Source of the DNA: Palsa-504 sp963800415
Lineage (GTDB): Bacteria; Actinomycetota; Actinomycetes; Streptosporangiales; Streptosporangiaceae
Reading direction: 5' to 3'
DNA length: 64,000 nucleotides
Assembly (NCBI GenBank): GCA_963800415.1
Contig: CAWDBS010000040.1
Span: 62,001-126,000, forward strand
The translations under genes and the position numbers were made by a program. Positions 46,381 through 54,734 of this stretch are shown here, piece by piece (positions within the stretch are counted from its first letter, which is position 1; each line of letters opens with the position of its first letter). A model generated the notes under the pieces. The model had not been told where the DNA came from, made no database searches, and saw nothing but the letters and a program-made list of their open reading frames with translations.

Positions 46381-47901
46381 TCAGCGCTGCCCCCCGCCTC
46401 GTCCCGCACAGCCGTGAGCCGGTGCCGGCCTGCCCGGCGCGTCCTCGGCGCCCGGCGCCGCGATGCCCTCGCGGGCGGCCAGTGCCGCGCCGAGTTTGCG
46501 CGCCGTGCCTGGCGCGACGATCACGGCCACGATGGCCGCGGCCAGCCAGGCGCCGGACACCACCGGGAACCACGCGGCCGCGCCGGTCGGGTACGGGATA
46601 ACGTTACGGTACAGCGTGTAGCCGAGCACGATCAGCGCCGCGATCGGCACCACGACCTGCCACATCGGCACCGGGAGCTTGCGCCGCACGAACACCAGCA
46701 TCGTGCAGCCCACCGTAGCCAGCACGTACGCGACGAGCAGGATCAGCGTGCCGATGGTGCCGGACCACAGGAAGCTGTCAAAGGCAGTGGCGTGGAACGC
46801 CGCCGTGTAGATGATCACGATCAGGGCCGCCATGGCCACGATCGCCAGCGTCGCCCAGGCCGGCGTGCCCCAGCGCGAGCCCTTGCCGAGCCCTCGCGCC
46901 CCGGCGGTGTCCCGCGACAGCGCGTAGAGCAGCCGCGCCGCCGCGACCGTGGAGGCCAGGCAGCAGCCGAAGGCACTGATGGTGGTGCCGAGCGTGATCA
47001 CGTCGCCGACCCAGTGACCGACGTATGCGGACCCCAGGTCGCCGAGAAGTGATGGCGAGCTTGTGAACGCCTTGACCCCCGCCGGGCCCGTGCCGAAGCC
47101 CATCATCTCGACCGCCGTCACGATCACGAAGTAGACGCCGCCGAAGATCGCCGTGCCGAGGATGGCCCGCGGGATGTCCCGGGTCGGCCGGTTGGCCTCC
47201 TCGCCCAGGGTCGCCGCCGCCTCGAACCCGGCGAACGACAGGAAGCCGAACACCACGCCCAGGAACAGCGCGGAGAAGCTCGTCCCCGGCGTCACCTGGA
47301 ACACGCTCCAGGTGAAGTGCTGGTGGCCGGGCGCGTTCCCGGCCAGCAGCCGGACCAGCACCACCGCGGTGACGACCAGGATCAGCGCGACCGTGGTGCC
47401 CTCGACCGACAACAGCACGTGCGCGCCGCGCCTGGCCGGCATGATGGCCAGCAGCAGCGTCAGCGCCAGCGCGACCGCGAGCAGGACGAACGGCGCCCAG
47501 CTGGGCGGGTGCGGCCAGATGCCGACGGCCTGCAGGAACGCGGTCCCGAAGATGCCCGCCGCGCTGGCGGTGACCACGGCGTAGAAGGTGTAGGTGCCGA
47601 GCAGGCCCCAGCCCGCGACCACCCCGGCCCGCGGCCCGAGCGTAGCGCCGACGAACGCGTAGACCGAGCCGGAATGGTGGAAGTACTGGCACAGCCGGAC
47701 GAAGGAATAGGCCACCAGCAGCACGCCGACGGCCGCGATGAGGAAGGTCAGCGGCACGGCGCGGCCCGCCGTGGTGGCGCTCGCCTGCGGGTTGATGTTC
47801 GCGGCCATGCTCGGCGCCATCAGCGCGACCGAAAGGCCCACCGCGGCCCACACCGACAACGAACGCTTAAGCCCAGGTGCGCCGGAAGGGTTCGCTTCCA
47901 T
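46381..47901 (-). CDS. APC-family amino acid permease
   Basis: This ~506-residue transporter has 12 or more membrane helices. LKRSLSVWAAVGLSVALMAPSMAANINPQ is the APC helix-1 region, and FGFLSFAGFEAAATLGEEANRPTRDIPRA is the helix-6/loop signature. The ATG at 47901 is preceded by GAGGAGGAG; starts at 47931 or 47997 are less supported. Operon with the amidohydrolase downstream suggests import of that enzyme's substrate. Confidence 0.9.
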   Translation of the reverse strand: MEANPSGAPGLKRSLSVWAAVGLSVALMAPSMAANINPQASATTAGRAVPLTFLIAAVGVLLVAYSFVRLCQYFHHSGSVYAFVGATLGPRAGVVAGWGLLGTYTFYAVVTASAAGIFGTAFLQAVGIWPHPPSWAPFVLLAVALALTLLLAIMPARRGAHVLLSVEGTTVALILVVTAVVLVRLLAGNAPGHQHFTWSVFQVTPGTSFSALFLGVVFGFLSFAGFEAAATLGEEANRPTRDIPRAILGTAIFGGVYFVIVTAVEMMGFGTGPAGVKAFTSSPSLLGDLGSAYVGHWVGDVITLGTTISAFGCCLASTVAAARLLYALSRDTAGARGLGKGSRWGTPAWATLAIVAMAALIVIIYTAAFHATAFDSFLWSGTIGTLILLVAYVLATVGCTMLVFVRRKLPVPMWQVVVPIAALIVLGYTLYRNVIPYPTGAAAWFPVVSGAWLAAAIVAVIVAPGTARKLGAALAAREGIAAPGAEDAPGRPAPAHGCAGRGGGQR

Positions 47902-48142
47902 CTGCTCCTCCTCGCTGTGCTTGATCCCCATAGTGTCCCTCTGACCCGTCCGCCACGGAAGGGGCAAAATATCCGAAATAGACGTTTCGACCAGCATTTT
48001 CCGAACGGACCCCGCCGCGCGCCCCAGCTCAGCCGTCCCCGCCCACCGACATCCACCGTCACCCCCGGAAAGCCTGTGTGAACCATTTCGCGCCCTTACG
48101 CGTCACTTACAGTAGGAGCTAGTAGTCAGGGGGTGACCTACG

Positions 48143-48658
48143 GTGACAGGTGCCTACCCGGTGCTTCACGTGGGTCCAGTTCGATCGACGCGTCCGTGGT
48201 CCCGTACCTACCGGGGCACGCCCATGTCTGTGCCGGAAGCGCGCAGGTTCGTCGGGAAACTGCTGGCCGGCTGCCCGGCCCGGGAGACGCTGATGACCTG
48301 CGTCTCCGAGCTATGCGCTAACGCGATCGCGCACACCGCCTCGGGGCGCGGCGGCGTGTTCACGGTCGAGGTCGACTGCCCCCGTGACGGGGTGGCCAGG
48401 GTCGCGGTCACCGATGACGGCGGCGCGTCCGTCCCGGCCGCGGGATCCCTGGACCTGATGGCCGAGGGCGGCCGGGGGCTCGCCATGGTCGCCGCCTGCA
48501 CCAATCGCTGGGGCTTCTGCGAGGCCTACCCGGGCCGCACCGTCTGGGCCGAAGCCAGCTGGCCCGTCGCGGTGCCGTCGCCCGATCGCCTCGAGAAGAT
48601 CACCCGCCGGGTACGTCCCGTCCCCCCGCCCGGCTGGCCCCCCGGTCCGGCCGCATAA
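48143..48658 (+). CDS. RsbW-like anti-sigma/ATP-binding protein
   Basis: This 171-residue protein has a histidine-kinase-type ATPase fold: CVSELCANAIAHTASGRGG (N box), VAVTDDGGAS (G1) and EGGRGLAMVAACTNRWG (G2). No kinase dimerisation or sensor region is present. In actinomycetes such proteins are RsbW/SpoIIAB-like anti-sigma or signalling kinases, very numerous and mostly uncharacterised. The start is GTG. No cognate sigma or anti-anti-sigma gene is adjacent. Confidence 0.85.
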   Translation: MTGAYPVLHVGPVRSTRPWSRTYRGTPMSVPEARRFVGKLLAGCPARETLMTCVSELCANAIAHTASGRGGVFTVEVDCPRDGVARVAVTDDGGASVPAAGSLDLMAEGGRGLAMVAACTNRWGFCEAYPGRTVWAEASWPVAVPSPDRLEKITRRVRPVPPPGWPPGPAA

Positions 48659-48806
48659 CCGCAGCAGGCCGCACCGCCAGAGAGCGGCGCGTCCATCACC
48701 CTAGGTCCCCTAACGCCGAGCCTCAGCGTACAGAGCCTTCAGCGCGCGGAACCCCCCAGCGCATAGGCCCCTCGATCGCGTGGGCCCCCAACAGGAAGTG
48801 AACTAT

Positions 48807-48838
48807 ACCGTTCAGTTTAGTAAATAAAACTGAACGGT
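48807..48838. promoter_or_regulatory. TetR operator
   Basis: ACCGTTCAGTTT, 8 nt, then AAACTGAACGGT is a perfect 12-bp inverted repeat in an AT-rich promoter. TACGAT at 48843-48848 is a likely -10 immediately downstream, so binding would block RNA polymerase and give autorepression of the TetR gene. Confidence 0.85.
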
Positions 48839-48855
48839 TTAGTACGATAAGGGGC

Positions 48856-49551
48856 ATGCGACATGTCTCGGCGTCAGGGTCCCGCTCGAGCGGAGGGGAC
48901 CGTCCCGGGACCGGCGACGTCTACCTGGTGTCCGGCTGGCAGCGCAAGCACGACGCGATCGCGGCTGCCGCCCTGGTGCTGTTCGCGCGGGATGGCTACG
49001 AGCGCACCAGTGTCGACGCGATCGCCGCCGAGGCCGGCGTGTCGAAGCGGACCGTCTACAGCCACTACGGCGACAAGGAGAACCTGTTCCTGCTCGTGCT
49101 GCGCGAGACCTATGACACGATGCGTGAGCGGGTCAGTGACATCGTGGACCGCAACTTGCGTGACGTCGACGACGTGCAGCCGGCCCTGACCACGTGCATC
49201 CGCGAGATCGTCCGGACCATCACCCACGCTCCCGAACGCGCTACCCTGATCCGCCTGCTCATCTCCGAGGCGCCGCACTTTCCCGCGATCCTCGACCTCT
49301 GGCACAACCGGGGAATCGTGCCCCTGATCGCCGAACCCCTGGCCAAGCTGGCCGCGGCCGGGCTGCTTGACACCGACGACCCCGCCCAGGCCGCCGAGCA
49401 CCTGTCCGCCCTGACGCTTGGTCAGGTCAACAACAAATCAATGATGGGCACCAGCCAGCTCACCGACTCCGAGGCCGACCGCATCATCGTCAGCGGCATC
49501 GCCGTCTTTATGCGCGCTTACGCTCCTGCCGCCCGGGCGACACCACGGTAG
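48856..49551 (+). CDS. TetR-family transcriptional regulator
   Basis: This 231-residue protein has an N-terminal helix-turn-helix in residues ~32-80 (KHDAIAAAALVLFARDGYER, VDAIAAEAGVSKRTVYSHYG). Its C-terminal ligand domain resembles AefR-like regulators (TLIRLLISEAPHFPAI). The ATG lies 17 nt after a perfect palindromic operator. The target gene beyond itself is not evident: the next operon (XRE/ClpP-like) has its own different palindrome. Confidence 0.9.
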   Translation: MRHVSASGSRSSGGDRPGTGDVYLVSGWQRKHDAIAAAALVLFARDGYERTSVDAIAAEAGVSKRTVYSHYGDKENLFLLVLRETYDTMRERVSDIVDRNLRDVDDVQPALTTCIREIVRTITHAPERATLIRLLISEAPHFPAILDLWHNRGIVPLIAEPLAKLAAAGLLDTDDPAQAAEHLSALTLGQVNNKSMMGTSQLTDSEADRIIVSGIAVFMRAYAPAARATPR

Positions 49552-49593
49552 GGCGCCGGGCCGGGTTACAGTCGGCCCGGCGCTAAGGCGGGT

Positions 49594-49611
49594 TATCTCA
49601 AATATGAGATA
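49594..49611. promoter_or_regulatory. Operator-like palindrome before the XRE gene
   Basis: TATCTCA-AATA-TGAGATA is a perfect 7-bp inverted repeat 11 nt before the XRE start. Self-repression by the XRE protein is the simplest reading. Confidence 0.75.
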
Positions 49612-49622
49612 GCCTTTAAGGT

Positions 49623-50003
49623 ATGGACATCCAGCAGCGCTCTGAGCCGGAGCCCGCCGGTGGGCCGGAGCCTCCCGGTGGGCCGGAGCCTGCCGGGGAT
49701 GATCCCCGCGCGTCGCTGCCGGTCATGCCCGGCTTCCGCGAGATGGCGCTGCGCCGTATGACGGACGAGCAGGTGGCCCGGATGGCCGAAGACCGCGGCA
49801 GGCTCGTCCGTGAGCTAGCCGGCCAGCGCCAGGCAGCCGGCCTGTCGCAGACCGAGGTCGCGGCGCGTATGGGGACCTCCCAATCCGCGGTGGCCAGACT
49901 CGAGTCCGGCGCAGTGGACGTGCGCGCCTCAACGCTGGAGCGCTACGCGGCGGCGATCGGCGGCCAGATCACCTGGAAGCTCAACCGTCCCGAGGAAGGG
50001 TAG
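49623..50003 (+). CDS. XRE-family regulator
   Basis: This 126-residue protein has a Gly/Pro/Glu-rich N-terminus (GPEPPGGPEP repeats) and a C-terminal HTH_3 domain (RQAAGLSQTEVAARMGTSQSAVARLESG), like HigA or Rv-type antitoxins but without a recognisable toxin neighbour. It is co-directional with the ClpP-like gene, which starts 3 nt after its stop, so the two probably work together. The short leader carries a perfect palindrome. Confidence 0.87.
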   Translation: MDIQQRSEPEPAGGPEPPGGPEPAGDDPRASLPVMPGFREMALRRMTDEQVARMAEDRGRLVRELAGQRQAAGLSQTEVAARMGTSQSAVARLESGAVDVRASTLERYAAAIGGQITWKLNRPEEG

Positions 50004-50006
50004 CGA

Positions 50007-50792
50007 ATGACGTCACGGAAGCCGCAGCGAAGCATGGCGCTGTACGCATCAGCACGGTATCCCATTGCGCGCGCGCACCTACCAGGATTCCCAGGGCCGG
50101 GGGAGCCAGGCTGGCCGTCCACTCCGTCGACGCCACCGATCCCGGGTACCCCGCTCACTCCGGATGCTCCTGATCATCCGTCCACGCCGCCGTCCCCCGG
50201 TCCGGTCCCGCCGACCAGAGTTTGGCTGGATCCGCACGCCGACTGGAAGAGCACGCTGTACGAGCGACTGCTGGCCAACCGGATCGTATTGGCCTCGGGC
50301 TTGCTCGATGACGACGCGGCCGCCAGGCTCTCGGCTCAACTTCTCACCCTGGATGCCGAGCAGGAGGACCCGATCCGCCTTGAGTTGCAGAACGTGCGGG
50401 CCGAACTGCCCGCCGTCCTCACCGTCATGGGCATCCTCGACGTGTTGCGGGTGCCGGTGCACGCCTGCGTCAGCGGCGAGATCAACGGTCCCGCCCTCGG
50501 GGTGCTCGCCTCCTGCCCGCGCCGGTCCGGTTACCCCAACGCGACCTTCGTCCTCACCGAGCCCAGACTGCATTTCGGCGGTACGGTGACCGCGCTCACC
50601 GCCCGCGAGCAGCAGATGACCCGCATGCTCGACACGCTGTACTTCAGGCTGGCCGACATCACCGGCCGCGAGGTGGATGAGATCCGCGAAGACGCGCGCC
50701 GCGGCCGGACGCTAACCACCGGCCAGGCCATCGGGTACGGCCTGATCCAGCGCCAGGAAACCGCGAGCCACCCGCCGGTTCCCGGCGGCTAA
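50007..50792 (+). CDS. ClpP-like protein lacking catalytic residues
   Basis: This 261-residue protein has a Pro/Thr-rich first ~70 residues and then a ClpP/crotonase-fold domain: LLANRIVLASGLLDDDAAARLSAQLLTL ... ILDVLRVPVHACVSGEING ... LTTGQAIGYGLI. Where active ClpP has GxAASMG it reads GEINGPALG (no Ser). Where ClpP has MIHQP it reads VLTEP (no His). The NSPGGS oxyanion stretch is also replaced. It is therefore probably a non-proteolytic ClpP homologue, perhaps a scaffold or modulator of ClpP rings. GGAAGGG precedes the ATG, and the gene forms an operon with the XRE regulator. Confidence 0.8.
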   Translation: MTSRKPQRSMALYASARYPIARAHLPGFPGPGEPGWPSTPSTPPIPGTPLTPDAPDHPSTPPSPGPVPPTRVWLDPHADWKSTLYERLLANRIVLASGLLDDDAAARLSAQLLTLDAEQEDPIRLELQNVRAELPAVLTVMGILDVLRVPVHACVSGEINGPALGVLASCPRRSGYPNATFVLTEPRLHFGGTVTALTAREQQMTRMLDTLYFRLADITGREVDEIREDARRGRTLTTGQAIGYGLIQRQETASHPPVPGG

Positions 50793-50864
50793 AAAATTGC
50801 CCTCTGTACACGCTCGCTCTCAATCGGTAACATCAAACCGCGGGCTATCCCGTATGAGCTGGAA

Positions 50865-50884
50865 AGTGTGAGGATCGGCACACT
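50865..50884. promoter_or_regulatory. Inverted repeat upstream of the propeller-protein gene
   Basis: AGTGTG-AGGATCGG-CACACT, a perfect 6-bp inverted repeat about 40 nt before the proposed start at 50924. It may be an operator; the evidence is weak. Confidence 0.35.
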
Positions 50885-50923
50885 GTGGCGTTTGCCAGAA
50901 ATGTGCCTGGACTGGGGTCTTTT

Positions 50924-52155
50924 ATGGATACAGAAAGTGACCAGTCGAGTGGAAATCGTCATCAAGACGCCTCGTGGGAGGAAGAGCGGCAGCGTACCGG
51001 CCTGTTCAGCTGGGATGATCCGGAGAATCTCATGCCCTCCTGGTCGGTGCCGCCAGGTCTGATAGTTCCGGGTCCGCGCCAGCCGGAAACGGATGCCCCG
51101 CCATCTGGACCTGTCCTTGAACCGGCTGGTGCAGAGCCAGCCGCTGACGACGGTTCCTGGCCCGGCGTCGCCCCGCCAGCGGGCTGGTTCCTGCCCGCAA
51201 CCCAACCGCCGCCGACTGCTCAGCCAGACAGCGCACCCGCTCAGCCAGACAGCGCACCCGCTCAGCCAGACAGCGCACCCGCCGATCCGACCCCGCCGTC
51301 TCCGACGTGTCGACCGCGGATGAAGCTCCCGCCGAACCGGAGCCCCGCGCTCCTGCCCGGGCCACGCCCGCCAGTCCCTGGCCGACCAGTGGTGCCTGGC
51401 CGAAAGCCATCCGGTGCCCTCGCCCACCCGCGAGCCGGATGGATCCTGGTCCTCTCCGCTGACGCCGAAGCCAGCACCCGGACCCTTGGCCCGACGCAGG
51501 CGCGGTATGGTCGTGCGGGCGGCCCGGGCTTCCAGCCCGTCCGCTCCGGCCAGCCCGGCACCCCGCCAAGCCGCGGGCAGCCAAGACAAGCCGCGGGACC
51601 AAAGCCAAGCCGCGGGCCTTTCCCCGTGGCAGCGCTCCGACCAGCGCTGGACCGAAGCCGGCATCCAGTGGGAGCAGCGCCCCGCCCCGCAGCTGCCGTA
51701 CCCGAGGCCGCCGGCCGCACGCCAAGCACCCCCGCCCGCGCCGCCGCGGCATGCCCCAGGCCGGGCGCACCAGGCCGGGGCCCTATGCCCCCGAAAAGGC
51801 CGGCCTCCCATGCCGCCGAACCAGCCGCCGTCGGCTGGCCCGGGCGCATGCAGGTCCCCCTCGGCGCGCCGGTGTTCTCAGACCCCGGCGTCGCCGAGGA
51901 CGACGGCCCCGCCCAGGACGACGGCCCCGCCCAGGACGACGGCCCCGCCCAGGACGACGGGCCCGCCCAGGAAGATCGGTGGGGTGACGACCGGCCGCCC
52001 ATCTGGGAGCGGCCGCCCGGCCTGGTGCCCCGCGGCCGCGCCGAGCACACCAGGCTCGCCAAACGCACCAGGCTCGCCAAACGCACCAGGCTCGCCGAGG
52101 GAGTGACGCACCGAGGCAGACGCGGGCCAGCGACACCCTTCTGCTCGATCACCGC
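50924..52155 (+). pseudogene. Proline-rich N-terminal region of a membrane protein, frame-disrupted
   Basis: From ATG 50924 (MDTESDQSSGNRHQDASWEE) a Pro/Ala/Asp-rich cytoplasmic region begins, including three QPDSAPA heptapeptides (21-bp repeat at ~51229-51290). Around 51300 the protein-like composition moves to another frame (AGLSPWQRSDQRWTEAGIQW at ~51630-51690) and then back (EDDGPAQ repeats at ~51895-51970, RLAKRT repeats at ~52050-52100). It then fails to join the membrane segment at 52156 in frame. Several small indels, from slippage or sequencing, are the likely cause. It probably belongs to the same gene as 52156-54507. Confidence 0.55.
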
Positions 52156-54507
52156 ATGCCCGGCTCCGGCCGGCGCGGCCCGGGCCGGCTCAGCCGCCGC
52201 ACCGCGACGGTCGCGGTCCCGGCCATCGTGCTGGTGGCCGTGGCGGTGCTGGCTGTCGCGCTGCTGACCGGCCGCGGGCCGAAGTTCGGTCCGCTCACCG
52301 CGAACCAGTACAAGACCCCGAACGCCGCCGCACCGCAGTTGCCGCTGGCCGCGGTCACCTTCGACACCTATCCGGGACAGCAGCAGCGCGGGGTCTTCCA
52401 GACCATCAACCGCGTCGTCGCGGTCGGCGGCACGATCGTGACGACGGGCACGCAGAGCAGCGACGGCCTGGTCCGCCAGCAGTTCCTGGTTTCGACCAAC
52501 GCCGGGGCCAGCTGGCATGTCGCCCCGGTCCGGGCGCCCGGCGGCGGCCAGGCCCCGCTCGGTCACCCGGCCGCGCGGCTGGCCGGCGGCCCGGGCGGCT
52601 GGGTAGCGGTCGGCCAGCAGGCCATCTGGACCAGCCCGACCGGCCTGACCTGGACCCTCGCGGCCACCCACGGGATCAGCCCGCAGTTGCCCGGCGACTC
52701 GGTGTGGGTGATCACGAAAACCGCCGACGGCTTCGTGGCCGCGGGCGCAAACGCCGGATCGGGGAACCATAGCGCGGTGATCTGGACCTCACGGGACGGC
52801 GTGACCTGGCAGCGGATGACCGCCGCGCAGCTGGGACTGGCCGGCCCCGGAGAAACCGTGCTGAACATCTCGTACGCCACCTGGCGGGGTAACGCCACGG
52901 TGATCTCCGGCACGGTGACCTCGAGCACGGGGGCCAAGGGCGGCACGTCGTACGACGCCGCGTGGCTGAGTACCAACGACGGGGCCGCGTGGACCCGGGT
53001 GACGGTCCCGGCCGACCACGGGGCCGGGACCGCGATCAGCGGCCTGGGGTTCGATGGCTCCGGGCTCATCGCGGTCAGGCCGGGCCGGGCCGCGAGCGGC
53101 GCCGCGGACGGTATCGCTTATTTCTCGCCGAACGGACAGACATGGCAGTACGCGGCCACGATCGACCCGGCCGGCGGCTGGATCCCCCGTGTGGTAAAGG
53201 GCAGTGACGACGGCTTCGTGGTCACCGGCGCGAGCGCCTCGGGCCAGCTCGTGGCCTACACGAGCACCGGTACCGGCACGGCTTGGCTGCCGACGGGCCC
53301 GCTCGGCAACGCGGCCGCGGAGTCCGTCGTCGGCGCGACCGTCGCCCCGGCCGGCACGATCGTCGCGATCGGGTACACGGCCGCCAGCAGGGTCAGCCAG
53401 CAGCCGGTCTTCGTCCAGGCGAGCACCGACGGCACCGTGCGGCCGGTCTCGCTGGCCGGCATCGCCGGGGCCGCCATTCCCGAGATGAAGGTCAACAGCA
53501 CCGCCGTGGACGGCGGCCTGCAGATCGCGGTCGGCAGCGCCAACGGCTACCCGGCGGTGTGGCGGAGGACCTCCGGTGGCGCCTGGACGCTGGTCTCCTC
53601 GCTGGCGCTGGTGGCGGCCGACCCGAGGCTGCGCGCGCTGACCAGCGTGACGCACGGGCCGGCCGGCTGGCTCGCCGTAGGCACGCCGGGACCCGTCGTC
53701 CTGACCTCGGCCGACGGCGCGATCTGGGAGGTGGCCCGCGGGGACATCACCCAGGATCTGACCGGCGTCTCCGCCGTCGCGGCGACCTCCGGCCCGACTG
53801 GGTACGTCATCGTCGGCAAGCTCGTCGCGCCGGGCGGCGGTTGCGTCGCCGACGTCTGGTGGTCATCCAACCTGACCAGCTGGACCCGCGCGCACGACGT
53901 GAACGACGCGACCGGCTCCAGCCAGGTGCTCGCGGTGGCCGCGAGCGCGCACGGGTTCGTCTCGGTGGGCTCGCACGACAGCAAGCCGACCGTATGGACG
54001 ACCGACAACGGGCGCTCCTGGAAGACGATCGTCCTGCCGGTACCCGACGGCGCCGCGGCCGCCGCGCTCCAGCAGGTCGCGATCAGCGGCGACCGGGTGG
54101 TCGCCCTGGGCCAGGCCTCCACCGGGACCGTCCCGGCGGTCGGCACGGCGACCGGCACCGTACCCGGCACCGCGCCGTTCGCCGAGCTATCGGTGAACGG
54201 CGGCGCCACCTGGCGGCAGGTGCCGTTCAGCTCGCCGGGACCGGACACCGCCTTCACCGCGCTGACCGCGGACGCGGCCGGCTTCACCGCGGCGGGCCTG
54301 TTCGGCCCGCCCGGGCAGCAGGACGTGGCCGTGTGGACGTCGGCGGCCGGCGCGAGCTGGAAGCCATCCCAGTCCAGCGGCCTCACCGGATCCGAAGCCT
54401 GGCAGATCAACGCGCTGGCCCCGTCCGGCTCCGCGGTGGCCGGCATCGGGACCATTAGCACTCAGCAGAGCCAGCAAACCGTCACCTTCACCCTGCCCGC
54501 CCGCTGA
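52156..54507 (+). CDS. Membrane-anchored extracellular repeat (propeller-like) protein
   Basis: This 783-residue protein has one membrane segment near the N-terminus (TVAVPAIVLVAVAVLAVALL) and then ~730 extracellular residues made of repeated units of the type WxxSxDGxxWxxV (TSRDGVTWQRMTAAQLG, LSTNDGAAWTRVTVPAD, TTDNGRSWKTIVLPVPDG, VNGGATWRQVPF). These resemble sialidase/BNR Asp-box repeats forming a beta-propeller. No catalytic residues of sialidases are evident. It is probably a surface binding or sensing protein. The ATG lacks a ribosome-binding site, so the true start is likely upstream in the disrupted region. Confidence 0.75.
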   Translation: MPGSGRRGPGRLSRRTATVAVPAIVLVAVAVLAVALLTGRGPKFGPLTANQYKTPNAAAPQLPLAAVTFDTYPGQQQRGVFQTINRVVAVGGTIVTTGTQSSDGLVRQQFLVSTNAGASWHVAPVRAPGGGQAPLGHPAARLAGGPGGWVAVGQQAIWTSPTGLTWTLAATHGISPQLPGDSVWVITKTADGFVAAGANAGSGNHSAVIWTSRDGVTWQRMTAAQLGLAGPGETVLNISYATWRGNATVISGTVTSSTGAKGGTSYDAAWLSTNDGAAWTRVTVPADHGAGTAISGLGFDGSGLIAVRPGRAASGAADGIAYFSPNGQTWQYAATIDPAGGWIPRVVKGSDDGFVVTGASASGQLVAYTSTGTGTAWLPTGPLGNAAAESVVGATVAPAGTIVAIGYTAASRVSQQPVFVQASTDGTVRPVSLAGIAGAAIPEMKVNSTAVDGGLQIAVGSANGYPAVWRRTSGGAWTLVSSLALVAADPRLRALTSVTHGPAGWLAVGTPGPVVLTSADGAIWEVARGDITQDLTGVSAVAATSGPTGYVIVGKLVAPGGGCVADVWWSSNLTSWTRAHDVNDATGSSQVLAVAASAHGFVSVGSHDSKPTVWTTDNGRSWKTIVLPVPDGAAAAALQQVAISGDRVVALGQASTGTVPAVGTATGTVPGTAPFAELSVNGGATWRQVPFSSPGPDTAFTALTADAAGFTAAGLFGPPGQQDVAVWTSAAGASWKPSQSSGLTGSEAWQINALAPSGSAVAGIGTISTQQSQQTVTFTLPAR

Positions 54508-54518
54508 AGGAAGTTCCC

Positions 54519-54725
54519 ATGTGCGCCACCGACCTGGACCAGGACCTGCCGGAAATCACCGAGGACGAGCAGGCGACCGGCCCCGACCCGCACCCCACCG
54601 GCGGCCAGTACGCCGGCGTCGCCTGGGGCCTGGCCAAGCGCCAGGTCACCAAGCCCATCCCGGACGCCGAGGCCACCAAGCCGCCAAAGGCCACTAAGCC
54701 GCCAAAGGCCACCAAGGCCGACTAG
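54519..54725 (+). CDS. Small protein with KPPKATKPPK tail
   Basis: This 68-residue protein starts MCATDLDQDLPEITEDEQ; its acidic first half and basic tail KATKPPKATKPPKATKAD come from an 18-bp repeat. It begins 11 nt after the propeller-protein stop with GAAGGAAG upstream, so it is the second gene of that operon. A single early Cys is present and no signal peptide. I do not recognise the family. Confidence 0.65.
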   Translation: MCATDLDQDLPEITEDEQATGPDPHPTGGQYAGVAWGLAKRQVTKPIPDAEATKPPKATKPPKATKAD

Positions 54726-54734
54726 CAGGCGGGC

